Source: Centropus unirufus
Taxonomy: Eukaryota; Chordata; Aves; Cuculiformes; Centropidae
Assembly: GCA_013397695.1 (NCBI GenBank)
Contig: VYZI01000054.1
Coordinates: forward strand, 62,001 to 126,000
Direction: 5' to 3'
Length of the DNA stretch: 64,000 nt
Shown: in pieces, positions 40,243-51,509 of the stretch
Numbering within the stretch: position 1 is the stretch's first letter
Layout of the letters: each line of letters opens with the position of its first letter
Translations under genes and position numbers: made by a program
Notes under the pieces: generated by a model
Told to the model about the DNA's origin: nothing
Seen by the model: only the letters and a program-made list of their open reading frames with translations
The model's database searches: none

Positions 40243-40327
40243 GTTCTACATTGAAAGCATCTCCTATCTAAAGGACAACGCCACCATTGAGCTGTTTTTC
40301 TTGAATGCCAAGTCCTGCATTTACAAG
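40243..40327 (+). CDS. FRMD4A: FRMD4A exon C: start of FERM F2 lobe
   Basis: This 85-nt exon lies between TTTCCCTTTCAG and GTAAGG. The first base completes an arginine codon, and 28 codons follow: FYIESISYLKDNATIEL then FFLNAKSCIYK, ending in phase 0. This is the first helix-rich part of the F2 lobe, which has an acyl-CoA-binding-protein-like fold. The RFYIESIS motif is shared by FRMD4A and FRMD4B, while YLKDNATIEL points to FRMD4A. A 5'-truncated CR1 retroelement begins roughly 270 bp downstream of the donor site. Confidence 0.96.
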
Positions 40328-40599
40328 GTAAGGTCTAGGGGAGGTCCGTGTGGCACTGGGGTGGGCTGAGACACCTGGGTCTGCATTCTGTGCCCCAAGA
40401 TTTACATTGGTCACACCTGGACTCCAAGATAGGACCTCCTCCTCTTCCCACTCTCACTTCCTCCCTCTTCTCTCTGTAAGCACCCTGGCACTTGGCAGCC
40501 GCTTCCCTGTTAGAGAGTGCTTCTGAGGTAAAACACCCCTGGAAGTAAATCTTGTGGCTGGCAGGAGGAAATCTGCTAAAGTTACAATCTGGCTTGTAT

Positions 40600-41720
40600 T
40601 TAGAAGGAAATGGATCAGTAAAGCCCTTGACACTGTCTCCCACAGCATTCTCCTAGAGAAGCTGGCAGCCCATGGCTTAGACTGGCTTTCTCTTCACTGG
40701 GTAAAAAACTGACTGGATGGCCCAGTCCAGGGAGTTGTGGTAAAAGAAGCTAAACCCAGTTGGTGGCTAGTCACAGGCAGCGCTCCTCAGAACTCAGTGT
40801 TGAGGTCAGTCTTGCTTAATATTTTTATTCATTATCTGGATGAGGGGATTGAGTGCTCCCTCAGTACGTTTGCAGATGACACCAGATTGAGCGGGAGTAT
40901 CAACCTGCTCAAGAGCAGGAAGGCAGAAGGGTCTGGATAGGCTGGATCGATGCGCCAAGGTCCGTTGTATGAGATTCAACAAGGCCAAGTGCCGCATTTT
41001 GCACTTTGGTCACAACAACCCCACGCAGCGCACCAGCCTTGGGGAAGAGCGGCTGGAAATCTGCATGGTGGAAGAGGACCTAGGGGTGGTGGTTGAACAG
41101 CTGGCTGAACATGAGCCAGCAGCGTGTCCAGATGGCCAAAAAAGCCACCAGCATCTGGGCTTGGATCAGAAATCCTGTTTCCAGCAGGGGTAGGTAAATG
41201 ATAGTGCCCCTTTGCTCGGCACTGCTCGTGGCACACCTGGATGAGCCCCTTACTCCAAGAATACTGAGCTGCTGGGGAGTGTCCTGAGAAGGGCAAAGAA
41301 GCTGGCAAAGGATCTGGAGCACAAGTCTTATGAGGAGCAGCGGAGGGAGCTGGGTCTGTTTAGTCAGGAGAAAGGGAGGCTGAGGGGAGGGAGGCCTCAT
41401 CGCCCTCCACAACTGGCTGAAAGGAGGCTGGACCGAGGCGGGTGCCTATCTGCCAGGCGACAGGCTTTAAGATGAGAGGGGATGTCCTCAAGTTATGCCA
41501 AGGGAGGTTGAGGTCAGACATCAGGCAAAATTTCGTAACCGAAAGGGTTATCAGGCCCTGGAACGGGGTGCGCAGGGAGGGGGTTGAGGCACCATCCCCT
41601 CAGGGGTGCAGAAGATGGGGGGATGAAGCGCTTCATGAAGTGCATGAAGCAGTGGGCGGGTACGGTCGGAATCGACGATCTCAAAGGTCTTTCCCATCCT
41701 GGGGGATTCTATAATTCTAC
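40600..41720 (+). mobile_element. CR1 LINE copy with reverse transcriptase remnant
   Basis: The longest retroelement in the window, probably about 1.1 kb with its 5' end lost. In one frame from 40617 it encodes SKALDTVSHSILLEKLAAHG, then (after an in-frame TGA at 40710) TGSAPQNSVL..LLNIFI..LDEGIECS and FADDT at 40869-40883, the CR1 form of the catalytic YADD box. A frameshift and deletion near 40940 separates this from MRFNKAKCRILHFGHNNP further on. The 3' part has the usual CR1 untranslated blocks and an ATTCTATAATTCTACGG end. It is inactive. Confidence 0.95.
40617..40940 (+). pseudogene. CR1 ORF2 reverse transcriptase fragment, broken
   Basis: About 107 codons covering the palm region of a CR1-type reverse transcriptase. 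It runs from the SKALDTVSH motif, through GSAPQNSVLRSVLLNIF (intact copies read like GVPQGSVLGP), to FADDTRL. An in-frame stop at 40710 and a terminal TAG at 40938 disrupt it, and the downstream part continues in another frame from 40969. The key aspartates of FADD are present, but the altered GVPQG motif and the stops rule out activity. Confidence 0.9.
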
Positions 41721-41721
41721 G

Positions 41722-42065
41722 GTGTCGCGGGCACGGTGGTGCTGGGCTGACGGCTGGGCGGCATGATCCCAGATGTCATTCCCAGCCTCACGGATCCCAT
41801 GGAAAGCCGCGGGCGCTGGGAGGAGCGGGCGCCGTGAGCGCTTCCCGCCCCAAGAGGGCAGCGCTGGCCGCGCGGGCTGGGAGCGCGGGGGAGGCTGGCG
41901 CCCCGTGTTTGCCCGGCAGCCTCTGTGAGGGAGAGTGTGGGAGCGAAGTGTGCAAGGGCGCGGGGCCGTGTGTGTGCCGGAACAGGGCCGGCAGGGAGGG
42001 CTGCGTGAGGGTCAGTGGCGGCTGCCACATCGTGCCTGGGGCAGTGCGAGTGTTCGTGGGGGGAT
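41722..42065. promoter_or_regulatory. Intronic CpG-island-like stretch
   Basis: More than 30 CpG dinucleotides counted by eye over about 340 bases, with high G+C, directly after a CR1 3' end. It contains a CTCF-like match at 41848-41861 (ccccaagagggcag) and a possible GTGAGC donor near 41834-41839. It could be an internal promoter of FRMD4A, the promoter of an unseen non-coding RNA, or simply GC-rich spacer. Long open frames in it on both strands are expected by chance at this composition. Confidence 0.55.
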
Positions 42066-44408
42066 GGAAAAGGAGGTGCATGGGGGGCTGTGGGTTTGTA
42101 GTGAAGACAAGCTTGTACGGGAGCGTGGAGAAGCAGGGCTGGAACCAGAAACAGCCCTGCTAGCAGGCTGCTAACAACCCCCGCCTGCAGAGCTGTAAGG
42201 GTGTCCTGGCACAGCCTCCACTCCTCAAGAGTTGGTCCCTCCAAAGCCATGACCCAGCCGGACGAGGTTTCCGACAAAGAAGCAGGTCCAGAACCTGCTG
42301 AGGTGGAGTCTGGCTGCGTGCAGACTCAGCCAGGTGGGCTGGGCAGACGGCTGGAGGTGTGGGACTGGGAGAGTTTTTCAGCAGCTGGGATTCCCTGAGA
42401 GGATCCCTCCTACCTCCCTCTGTGCTGGCAGAGGCCATTCCCAGTGACTCACCTCCATCTGCCAGGGAGGAACTGGAAGGAAAAGACAATTGTGGTCAGG
42501 GAGCGATTGTACCACCATCCCACCACCCTCAGCAGGTCTGTGACCTGCTAAGCCACCTCAGTTACACTGAACCTGCAGCCTTGCTTCCTGACATGTGCAC
42601 GTCCTCAAATGCAGGGACTAGCTTTGAATCTCTTAAAATGCAGGGTAGAAGCCAGAAAATGCCTTTTTTCCAGTGCCCAGGAGAGGGGCAGGGCTGCTGA
42701 GTTGAGCTGTGCAGAGCGCTGCTCTCTGGCAAGGCTGCAATTAGTTGTGCTTAGTCAGCCCTCTCCAGCAGCAAGCTCAGTGCACATCACATTTCAGTTC
42801 CTGGGGAAAAGTTCCATTTTGGAGTAGTGCCAGGAAAAGCTTACACTCTTGTTCTTTTTTGGGAGAAAGCTTACTAAGAAGAAAAGGGGGGGAGGGGGAG
42901 AGAACAGGAGTGCCTTCAGCGCTAGGTTGGTCTATTTTAGTCTGACCTCTCCTGAAACCATTACTTTGCACATTCGAGCTGACTAGCACCTCCATCCAAA
43001 AATAGACCTGCTGAATTCCCAGTCTCCCAAGCAAGTCCTTCCCCATTTGACTTCAGCCACAGCAATCCATGCTGTGCTATTAAAAAAGGCGCTGAATTTG
43101 AAAGTTGGGTGCGAAGTCTCTGCTAAAATGCAGGACAAGCACCCGGCTGGCATGCCTAGAGGATTTGCTAAGTGCAGGAAGGGGGATTCCATGTCTTAAG
43201 AACAGCCAGTTCTTGTCTCCCTGCAGCTAGCAGGGGTGTTGCATGCTCCCAAACCTTAAAAGCTTCCTTGTTGCACAAAAGGTTTCCTCGACTGGACTTC
43301 CCGTGGATGGCTTCACCCCAGGCTCCCCTGCAGCCCATAAAGACTGTACTGTGTTACATAAGTGTAGTTCATAAGGCTAAGCTAGCACCTGAGACCTTGC
43401 CCTGCTGATTCTCCAGACACACACCTTAAAATGACCCCATGCACAGGGCTGCTCAAGTTGGGAAAGAAAACAGCTCTGGCTTGTTTAATTTGGGACTGCC
43501 GGTCTCCTGGGTTGCCAGCTGGCTCTGCATTGGGTGCTGTACTCCCCTGGCTGTGCCCATGGCTCCTCATCACCCATCCTGTTGTATGAAGAGGCAAGGA
43601 TGGTCCCACACACCCAAACCTTCACACAGGACCAGCAAGCCACCAAATGAGACAGGGCTTGGTGTCAGACACTGTCCCTCAATCAGTCGGGCTGTTTAAT
43701 TACTAGGATGTTCTGGCACAGGTTTTGGCTTGTGCCAACCAGTCCTGTACCAGGCATTGCTTGGGTGCTGTTCAGGGATGAGCACCGGTTCCCAAGAGGC
43801 AATACAGCTGAAGTAACCCCACCTGTGGCTGAGGGAAGGAGGATGAGTGTTTAGTCATAAGCCATGCTGTGCCACATACCCTTAGGGACAGAGAACAGGC
43901 TCTGGCCCACTCTACCTACTAGCACAGACTTGCAATAACATCAACGTGTTGTTTGTCCATGCAGTGCCTGGTGCTTCAAGATGGGAGGAAGACCTGGCAC
44001 TCTGGTTCTACTCCACATCACCCCTTGCTATGGGATGGGACACGCCTGACTGCCCCAGCCCACCCCTGCCTGCAGCTGAATACACATCTCATGCCAGCCG
44101 CTTCCCTTGGCACACGCACATCGTTAGTGCAGGTGCCTCCATGAATCAGGCATTTAGGTGAACGGGGGGAAGGTGTGTTTATTGCCCATAGCAGAGCTGG
44201 TCTTCACTCCCCAAGGAGTTGTTATGAAGCAGGTGAAGGAAGGGCTTATTTTAAAAAGCTGGCACTGGTGAAAGCCAAGGGCACCTGGATCTTATCCTGT
44301 TTTGTTCCCTTTGTTTTTGATTTTGCCAGAGACAAGCCAAAGCAGCAATTGTGGCTTGTAAATGAGGTGTGGCCATGACTTGGCTGGAGCATGGAGCACA
44401 GCAGTGAT

Positions 44409-44418
44409 CTATATTTAG
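44409..44418 (+). promoter_or_regulatory. MEF2-type site
   Basis: CTATATTTAG is a perfect match to the YTAWWWWTAR consensus. Single matches this short are frequent by chance. Confidence 0.25.
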
Positions 44419-45546
44419 ATCCCTCATTTCTTGCCAGATGAAGTAAAATATTAAAAACAGCAGCTTAAATAAATACAACAGAGAAACCACCACAGGAGTG
44501 AGCTGAAGTGACCCAGTTTACGTGGCCGCGTACTTACCCGACAACATAGATCAGTTGCAGAATTAAGGCCTAAACCATATGTCAGTAAAAGCCAATCTTC
44601 CCAAAAGCTGACACTGGCAGGTCATGGAGACTTGAGGAGAGAGTACTTGGCCATGAAATTAGTGCTCCTGCCTCCCATCCCAAGCATCTTTGATGTCGGG
44701 TCTGCATTCCACACATTCAAATGGAGCAGTGCCTGGACCCTGTGGTTCTGTGACTGCTATCTCAGGCACAGCAGAAAGACCATAAGAGGGTCTCATGGGA
44801 TTGTCGATGTCCTTTCTGTGATCAGTATCCAAGCAAAATACTCATAATATCACCTGACCCTCCAAGGTTGCTCTCATCAGGGGCTGAATCCTCTAGAATG
44901 AAGCAGTGAACATCTGCCAAAAGATTTGCTGTCACAGCTCCTTCTCAAAGCACTCCAAGCCCCATTCCTTATGGAGATGAAAGGCTGAAACCAGCCTCTG
45001 TCCGGCAAGAAGGAATACGGTTCTTTTTCCTGTGAGTTTACGCTGGGAAAGGGCCAGAGCAGTTCTGCAGGGACTTTAACACAACCTCAGTGAAGTCAAA
45101 TTTTCTCGTTTCCTTGCTTCTGTGAGCCAAGGACAAGACTGTGTTCCCATGAAGCACAGGTGACATTTCAGGTAGAAAAAATATATTTCCCAGATTACCT
45201 TTCACTAAATCAAACAAGAAAGAAAAAATTACCCTGATCCTCCCTCTTCCACTTGTCCTCCCCACTCCACCCCCGCCTTCCCAGGAATCCCTTCATGCCA
45301 CATCCAGTTATGCTTCATTCACCAAGAAATTACACTGAATATTTGGCTTTCTCCACATCTAAGTGGGCAGGGTCTTCCTCACTTTGGTCTCTGTGAGCAC
45401 AGGGAATGCTTTGAAGCCCAGCCAGGGGACAGAGCTGACACCACACACTTCACCATGCAGTAGCCAGGAGAAAACGCATGTCCTTCTTGCAGGAGCTCAA
45501 ACTGACTCAACTCTCCTTTTCTTTCTTGTTTCTTTCACCTTTCAAG

Positions 45547-45603
45547 GAACTCATTGAGGTTGACAGTGAAGTGGTGTTTGAGCTGGCTGCATACATCTTG
45601 CAG
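45547..45603 (+). CDS. FRMD4A: FRMD4A exon D: F2 lobe helix, 19 codons
   Basis: This 57-nt exon encodes ELIEVDSEVVFELAAYILQ and is followed by GTAGGC. It is phase 0 at both ends, so it is a frame-neutral cassette. The acceptor is TTTCAAG, with AAG instead of the usual CAG or TAG, but it sits after a very long pyrimidine tract (from about 45510). This acceptor position is the only one that joins exon C (ending IYK) to the family's KELIEVDSE sequence. The exon codes for an F2 helix. Confidence 0.94.
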
Positions 45604-48087
45604 GTAGGCACCCGCCCTCTCTCATTTCATGCTTCCTCACTTAACCGCTCGCTACATCCAAAATCACTGGATAGCAGTGCAGGGGGTCACCTGACTGCAG
45701 GAGACGGTGTCTCTTGGCACAGTGTTCATCATTCATACCAATGCAAAATAGATTCAGACAGCTCTCTAATTAGACCTTTCCATACGCGGAGCAGATTCCA
45801 CTGCCTAACATTTTGCATATGTAAATGCACATTGTGTCTGCAACAACACAGATGTCCAAGACCCTGAGTTATGATAAGCCAGAGAAATTCTAAGTGATGA
45901 ATGCAATTTCCTAGGTGAAATCCATACACAGTGGATTGTCATTTCTCCAGTGACTTGCCTTTGTTTTCCCACTGGAGCTTGACTGTCTGACGATCTCCAT
46001 GAGCTTCTCTATGTACAGCTGCCTGTATTCCCCAAGGTGGGCAGTAAGGCTTAAAGATTTTCCAAAAAACTCCTCCAGAAAAAAAAAACTGCCTTTGAAA
46101 GTCCTGCTCTTCAGAAAGAGGGAAAAGGTCAGAGAGCAAATCACCTGCGGCATTTGATAAATCTCTGGTTCCCAGGGAATCTTCTCAGAGTAGTGGAGGT
46201 GTTTTTTGCGAAAGATCTCTTTTTAGGAGCATGACTGTGGGAAGAGATCAGATAATTGTCAGATGATCCTTGTTCCCCTTTCATACAATGTAGTTTTAAT
46301 TTTTTGTCCCATCAGCCATGAAGTTGTGAGGAGCCATGTGAGCAGACAAACCATCTCCTCAGACCGCCCTAATGAACAGCAATGCATTGCACTTCTATAG
46401 CACTTCCCATGCTAAAGAAGCAATTAATGTGTAGGGGTTTGAATCTTCATTAAAATGATTTTATGTAATAAAAATGGAGCAAGAGCGTCAGGACAGGGGA
46501 CTCAATTAAAAGCCCATTATAGAAATTGCATATTGGCTGTTGGGGGAATACACATCAAACAACAGGCTCATTGTGAGAAGCAGCAACAGGGTTATGAATC
46601 TATTGTCTGCTCATCCTAATGAATAACTTGAGCGTGTAGTAATTGTACAGCCAAATCCAGTCCTGCCACTGTAACCTTTGTTGTTGCGATTGTTTCTCAT
46701 CACAAACGCAGGAAGTTACGTGTATTCCTGTAGTAGTTTGGTGTGTAACATAATGAAAACAGTCAAAACAAGCCACACCTTTGCTGTCTGTAAGCAGAAA
46801 TTACTACAACCCATGTTTGTGGCAGGATCCAAGCAAAACAAGAGGGATCGTACTGCATTTTGTTTTACTTCTCACTGCAGCATTTAGGTCAAAGAGCTGA
46901 AATATGGAGCATCTGCTGTACAACATTGGGGGGTTTTAGATTCATTATGCTCATCCCCATGCAGTCCAGGGAGGATCGTTTCAGTTTTGCCCTCTTGAAC
47001 TGTAATGACATGCTTGAGGACTCCTTCCTATGAACCAGACGAGAGCTTGTCTGCCCTTCAGTTAGTTCACTCAGAGGGAAATAGGAAGATAGTGAAGGAC
47101 TGTCAGAACTTAACTGATTCAGTGTGCAGCCATATTTCAAATTATTGTTTTACCAGAACAAATTAAAATACCACCAAAGCTCTGAACTCTACCCCAACCT
47201 CAGGACTTAAGCACTGCTGGACACGGACTGACAGGTTTTGTGGGTGGACAGATGTAAAGACAAAAAACCTGAATGCAAAACCCGGTTCTCTTGGCAATGG
47301 AAACTGTTGCTCCGCACAAATTATATTCTTGCACTGTGCTTTCTGTGTAGCTGATGGCAAATGATGTGCTTTAGCATGCCTCATATGAAATGTGTATTGC
47401 CTATGGAAAACACAAAATGCATATCGCTTCTACTGGGGTGGGGACTCATCAGATTTTGAGGGTTCACCAGATATTCAGTAAGAACCAAGTAGTAATCTAA
47501 CTGCTGGGGTGGAACATTACCCAGTCATTTGACATCAGGCTCTGATGGCAATAAAGAGAAATATCTAGACAAATAAGCAAGAGATCTAAATACTCCCTGA
47601 AACACCCGACAAGGAGTTAGAGAAACCTGTGCCTTGCATCCCCTTGAAAGCTAACACTGAGCCAGTTTTTTTAAAGTCTGACTTCCAGAAAATAACAAGA
47701 ATACTTGTAAAAAGAGTCGGGGAGCTGCAGTCTCAAAAGCTGAAAAGTCACTGACACTTCTGAGATCTGCTCGCAATGTAGCATTCACAAAAAAATTACT
47801 TATTTACTCCCATTATATCGTGTAGCTTCTTGGGTATCCAGCAACAGAATGAGAAATCATCTGGCCCTGTAGTAGGCAAACCTTTTGTTTGTTAGTCTGC
47901 CCAGCTCACTGCATGTGTAATGGCACTTGACATTAGATACTGGTTCCAAAAAATACATGAGGAATCAATTACAATAGGAAATTGCTGCTAAATTAATTTT
48001 GCAAATGGAAATTCTTGAACAGCTTTTTTCGTAATTTTTTTTCTATTTTTAATTATATCTTTTTAATTTTTCTTGCTCGTTTTACAG
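45604..48087 (+). other. FRMD4A intron between exons D and E
   Basis: About 2.5 kb and AT-rich. No CR1 or LTR was recognised. The interval 46370-46690 contains several TAAT-type sites and looks more constrained than its surroundings, but that is only an impression from base composition and motifs. Confidence 0.88.
46370..46690. promoter_or_regulatory. Candidate conserved non-coding element
   Basis: Contains agcaattaatgtg, tcaattaaaagccc, cctaatgaataac and gtagtaattgtac, a cluster of homeodomain-type sites in repeat-poor intron upstream of microexon E. Its left edge (cttctatagcacttcccat) resembles an old amniote repeat, so part of it may be an exapted repeat. Confidence 0.33.
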
Positions 48088-48110
48088 GAGGCAAAAGGAG
48101 ATTTTTCAAG
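48088..48110 (+). CDS. FRMD4A: FRMD4A exon E: 23-nt microexon
   Basis: This 23-nt exon lies between TTTTACAG and GTAGGT. It encodes EAKGDFS plus the first two bases of the next serine codon. It is too short to appear as an open reading frame of its own, but it is required: exon D ends in phase 0 and exon F starts in phase 2, and the family sequence AYILQEAKGDFSSNEV reads through exactly. It belongs to the loop between F2 helices. Skipping it would shift the frame. A T-rich tract extends more than 60 bases upstream of the acceptor. Confidence 0.94.
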
Positions 48111-50378
48111 GTAGGTGAATGTAAAAGTTTTTGTCATTGTGTGCTGTGAGAATGAATCTGGTAAAATCACTGTGTGAGCAATGTGACTCAGTCGGAGCTG
48201 TGGAGCAACAGGAATGCATTGCTAGCATACACATCATGTTTCCTGAACTCATTTCTTCACAAAACACAGCCTTTGACCAGAGTGTGCCTTACAAACCAGC
48301 ATTGTTTGCAACTTTGTTGTTGACAAATCTCTTTATGTGCCCATGAAGTTCAGGAAATAGACTAGTCTTCGGAAGGAAATTACTGAGGAAATGACTCTAC
48401 AATCACTGCTATATCACAGATCCAGCCAGAGGCAACATTAAAATTCTATTACTAATTGATATTTCAGCTTGAACTTGGACAGAGTTCTCAAAATCACAAT
48501 TTAGGTAATTGGATTTGTTGAACTTCCACTATCCCTTGAGCCAATTCTTCAGACTTGCTGTAGGAAATTCAAAGAGGGGACTATGCTTAGTGTTTTAGCA
48601 GACTGTTGACGAAGTGCCCAAGAATCTTCATTTAAGTTGACAGTATCTGTCAGTATGCACATAAGTAGCAATCAAAGGTCAGATGCCTGTTTGATGCCTT
48701 GTGAGAACATGAAAGTTCTTCATCTGAAGCTCAGGAGAACTGAACATGGTAAAAATTCCACACACTCCATATATTACCTTTGTTGACCTGAACCGGAGTT
48801 CAACTAAAGGACCATAATATCCACTGAAGTGCATTTCTAGGAAGAAAGTGGTGTGAATGGGCAATGACACTGCACTGCTCAATGAGCCTAAGGAGGTGTG
48901 TTAAGATACACTGAGAGAAGACAGTAATAATGCTTCATGCAGCCATCAGAGGCTGTGAATATCAGGCAGTTTCCACCTTCTGGTGGACTGGGACATCTAG
49001 CCAGCTGAAACTGAGACAAATTGGTGAAAAGGAACAGTAAATTGCAAATATTGCAGGCTCATCATGGCATCTGAGATGACATGAAGTAACCCTTGCTAAA
49101 AGGAAGTTTAAGCTCTGCCTTACTGTTTCTCAAAGCCTTAATCAACTTGCAAGATTCTGGCATGCTTCTGACCACAGAAACACAAGCCCAGTCTTGCTTC
49201 ATTTTTAAGTTCCACCCAATGTGGATTAACGCAGCTATCGGCAGTCTTTATTTAGGGGGTACTGGAGTGCATGTGGCTCAGTTCCGTCTGGTTTTCAATG
49301 CACTGCCAAGTCCTAACAGAAGAGCTGGACCAAGCTGAGCTTTGCCATTCAAACCTGTGATAAACCAACCATATCTTCCACCGGTTTTGTTATGAAGAAC
49401 TATATTTCATGGCTTTCAGAAGATCTTGAACATGATGAAAACACACCCAGAATGCATACAGGAGTCAGATTGCTGACTGAAAGCATTGTATCTTAAAGTA
49501 TCTGTTTTCAGACCAGAGGTGGAAAGAGCTGGTGGAAAGCGCTCATCTGCCAAAAGATGTTTGGTATCCCTTGTAAAAGGAATGGTTGAGTTTATCACAG
49601 TGCATTTCTCTAGGCCACAAACAAATGAAGAATCTTCTCTGAGAGCACAGAAGATACCTCAGCACAAGGCGTTAACTGCTCCCTCCACGTTGGTGTGGCA
49701 GTCATCATCATTCCCTTTATAAGAGTTAGCTCTGAGTCCTTTCCACCTGTAGATCACAATGGTTTGAAGCGCAAGGGGAAGTCCTTACATCCAAGTCAGG
49801 CAGAGAGTTAGTGTTTTGACTACTACAACTTGTTGACACTGCCAAGGATCTTAATTTCTAAACAGGCTTTGTGGCAAAGCAATCTGCTGTATTAATACAA
49901 TTTAAAGCCTGTTCTTGGAGGAAAGTAGAAGAATCCTATCCTGACCCTCTGTGGCTTAGAAGCAGACCTTGCATCTCCAGGGACGTCTGTCCATCAGGGC
50001 CCCTCTGATGTCCACTGACATGGGTTTATGTACTGGGTGAGATCCAGGTGCTACTGAAGTCAATGTGAGTTCGTTGTGGTCAAGATTTTGTCTGCTGAGA
50101 TTTGTGGTTATTCATATCAGCAGTGTAAAATCTGGGAGGCAAATCAAGCCTGAGGCCAGCCGGAGGAACTGCAGATGGAGACAAATGTCCTGACTCTTAG
50201 GATTGAAGTTAGCTTCAGTGTTTGAAGTTAGTTGATGTTGAAATGCTGTTTGAAATAGAAGTGGCTTCTCTTTGAAACAGAGAAGCTCTGCAGTTACGAA
50301 TATCTTGCTGAGATTTAAAGATAATATGTTGTGCATGGCAGCATACATTGCAGGAAGGCTGAACTCTTGAACTCCTGC

Positions 50379-50408
50379 TTTTGAAGAAATAAGTTTTGAA
50401 GAAATAAG
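50379..50408 (+). repeat. 15-bp tandem duplication
   Basis: Two perfect copies of ttttgaagaaataag. Confidence 0.95.
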
Positions 50409-50575
50409 TTAATTCTAAAGAGTTGCATGCCTTGGAACACAGACTGCAAATTTCCCGCACCTGTACTGTCTAGTACTGCCATCAGATTTATAGCCTGTGA
50501 GACTACAAGTTTCTCCTTGGCCCTGATCCAGAAAAGTGTGTAAACACTGGCTCATTGGTAGCAATGAGAGAGCTG

Positions 50576-50628
50576 CTGTTCCCTATGGAGTCGCTGTTCC
50601 CCACGGAGTCTCTGTTCCTTTGAGTCTC
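50576..50628 (+). repeat. 18-bp minisatellite, three copies
   Basis: Three imperfect units of the form ctgttccctatggagtcg (second ctgttccccacggagtct, third shortened). Confidence 0.9.
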
Positions 50629-51503
50629 CGCTGATCATCTCAGGTGCTGGGATAACCATTGCCAAGTTGTTGCAATTTCAGATGTGAGTTGGCACCCGCT
50701 CACAGTGACCACAGCGTGATTACCTCCAAGCTCCACTGCACCCAGGTGGTGGATCACAAGGGTCAGGATTCCTGAACTCAGTTGCTAGTCTGCTTTTGGA
50801 ACCTCATGGGAGCTCAAAAAAACAGAACAGATCTTACAAAATCTAGCAGTTCGTTTTCTACCTCTGTGAACTCCTGCATCTACAATGATAGCATCTTCCA
50901 CTGCTAATTTTGAGGGAATAATTCCATGCCTTGGAATAATAGCTCTGCTTATAGAACTCTTCTTTCCTTTTTTCAAAAGGGGCTTATGTGCCCTTTCAAA
51001 TATGTCCTACATCTTTCCATAGGGTATCCTCATGCCAGAGTCTCTTAGCACTGATTCGTGCCACCTAGGATTAGTGCTTAACTCGGGAATCACAATGACT
51101 GCCCAGTATTTGGCAAGCCTGGAAAGCACACAGTCTGAGTTGTTCTTATCTGTCTTGAGCCAATATGCCACAATAGCCTTGATAAATCCATTTGGCATCT
51201 ATAGCAAACAATTTGACTGAGGACTTTTTCATTTCTAATCTGTGTTACATTTCAGAAACAACCCCACCAGAAACCCAGAGCTCCTGAACCCATTTGTATC
51301 AATTAAGAAAAGTATTTCTCCGTGTTTGCTATAAATGGCCTGGTCCAACTCAGTGCTTTGCAAGCAGAGTTGTACAAAGGGAACATCTCTTCGTTGATAC
51401 AGATTTAGGCAGAACTTGAGCTGAGCAAGGCTTTAAAATAAAAAAATTATTCTCCTTAAGAAGTTCCTCTTTCTCTGCCTTAAAGGAGAATGATTTTGAC
51501 ATC

Positions 51504-51509
51504 CCCAAG
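51504..51509 (+). repeat. Target-site duplication, left copy
   Basis: CCCAAG directly before the TGTCGCGG terminus of the LTR; identical to 51978-51983. Confidence 0.9.

Larger units (their letters stand above)
40328..45546 (+). other. FRMD4A intron between exons C and D
   Basis: About 5.2 kb. The first 1.4 kb is dominated by a CR1 copy (40600-41720), immediately followed by a CpG-dense stretch (41722-42065). The remainder (42100-45546) is G+C-richer than the other introns and holds a perfect MEF2-type site at 44409-44418 but no recognisable gene. Confidence 0.9.

Noticed and set aside
40335..41412. Minus-strand open frames of about 100-110 codons opposite the CR1
   Set aside because: They are antisense shadows of CR1 reverse transcriptase and 3' sequence.
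41717..42277. Minus-strand 186-codon open frame, the longest in the window
   Set aside because: It sits in very GC-rich DNA where stop codons are rare, is Pro/Ala/Arg/His-rich and shows no domain. The region is kept as a CpG-island finding instead.
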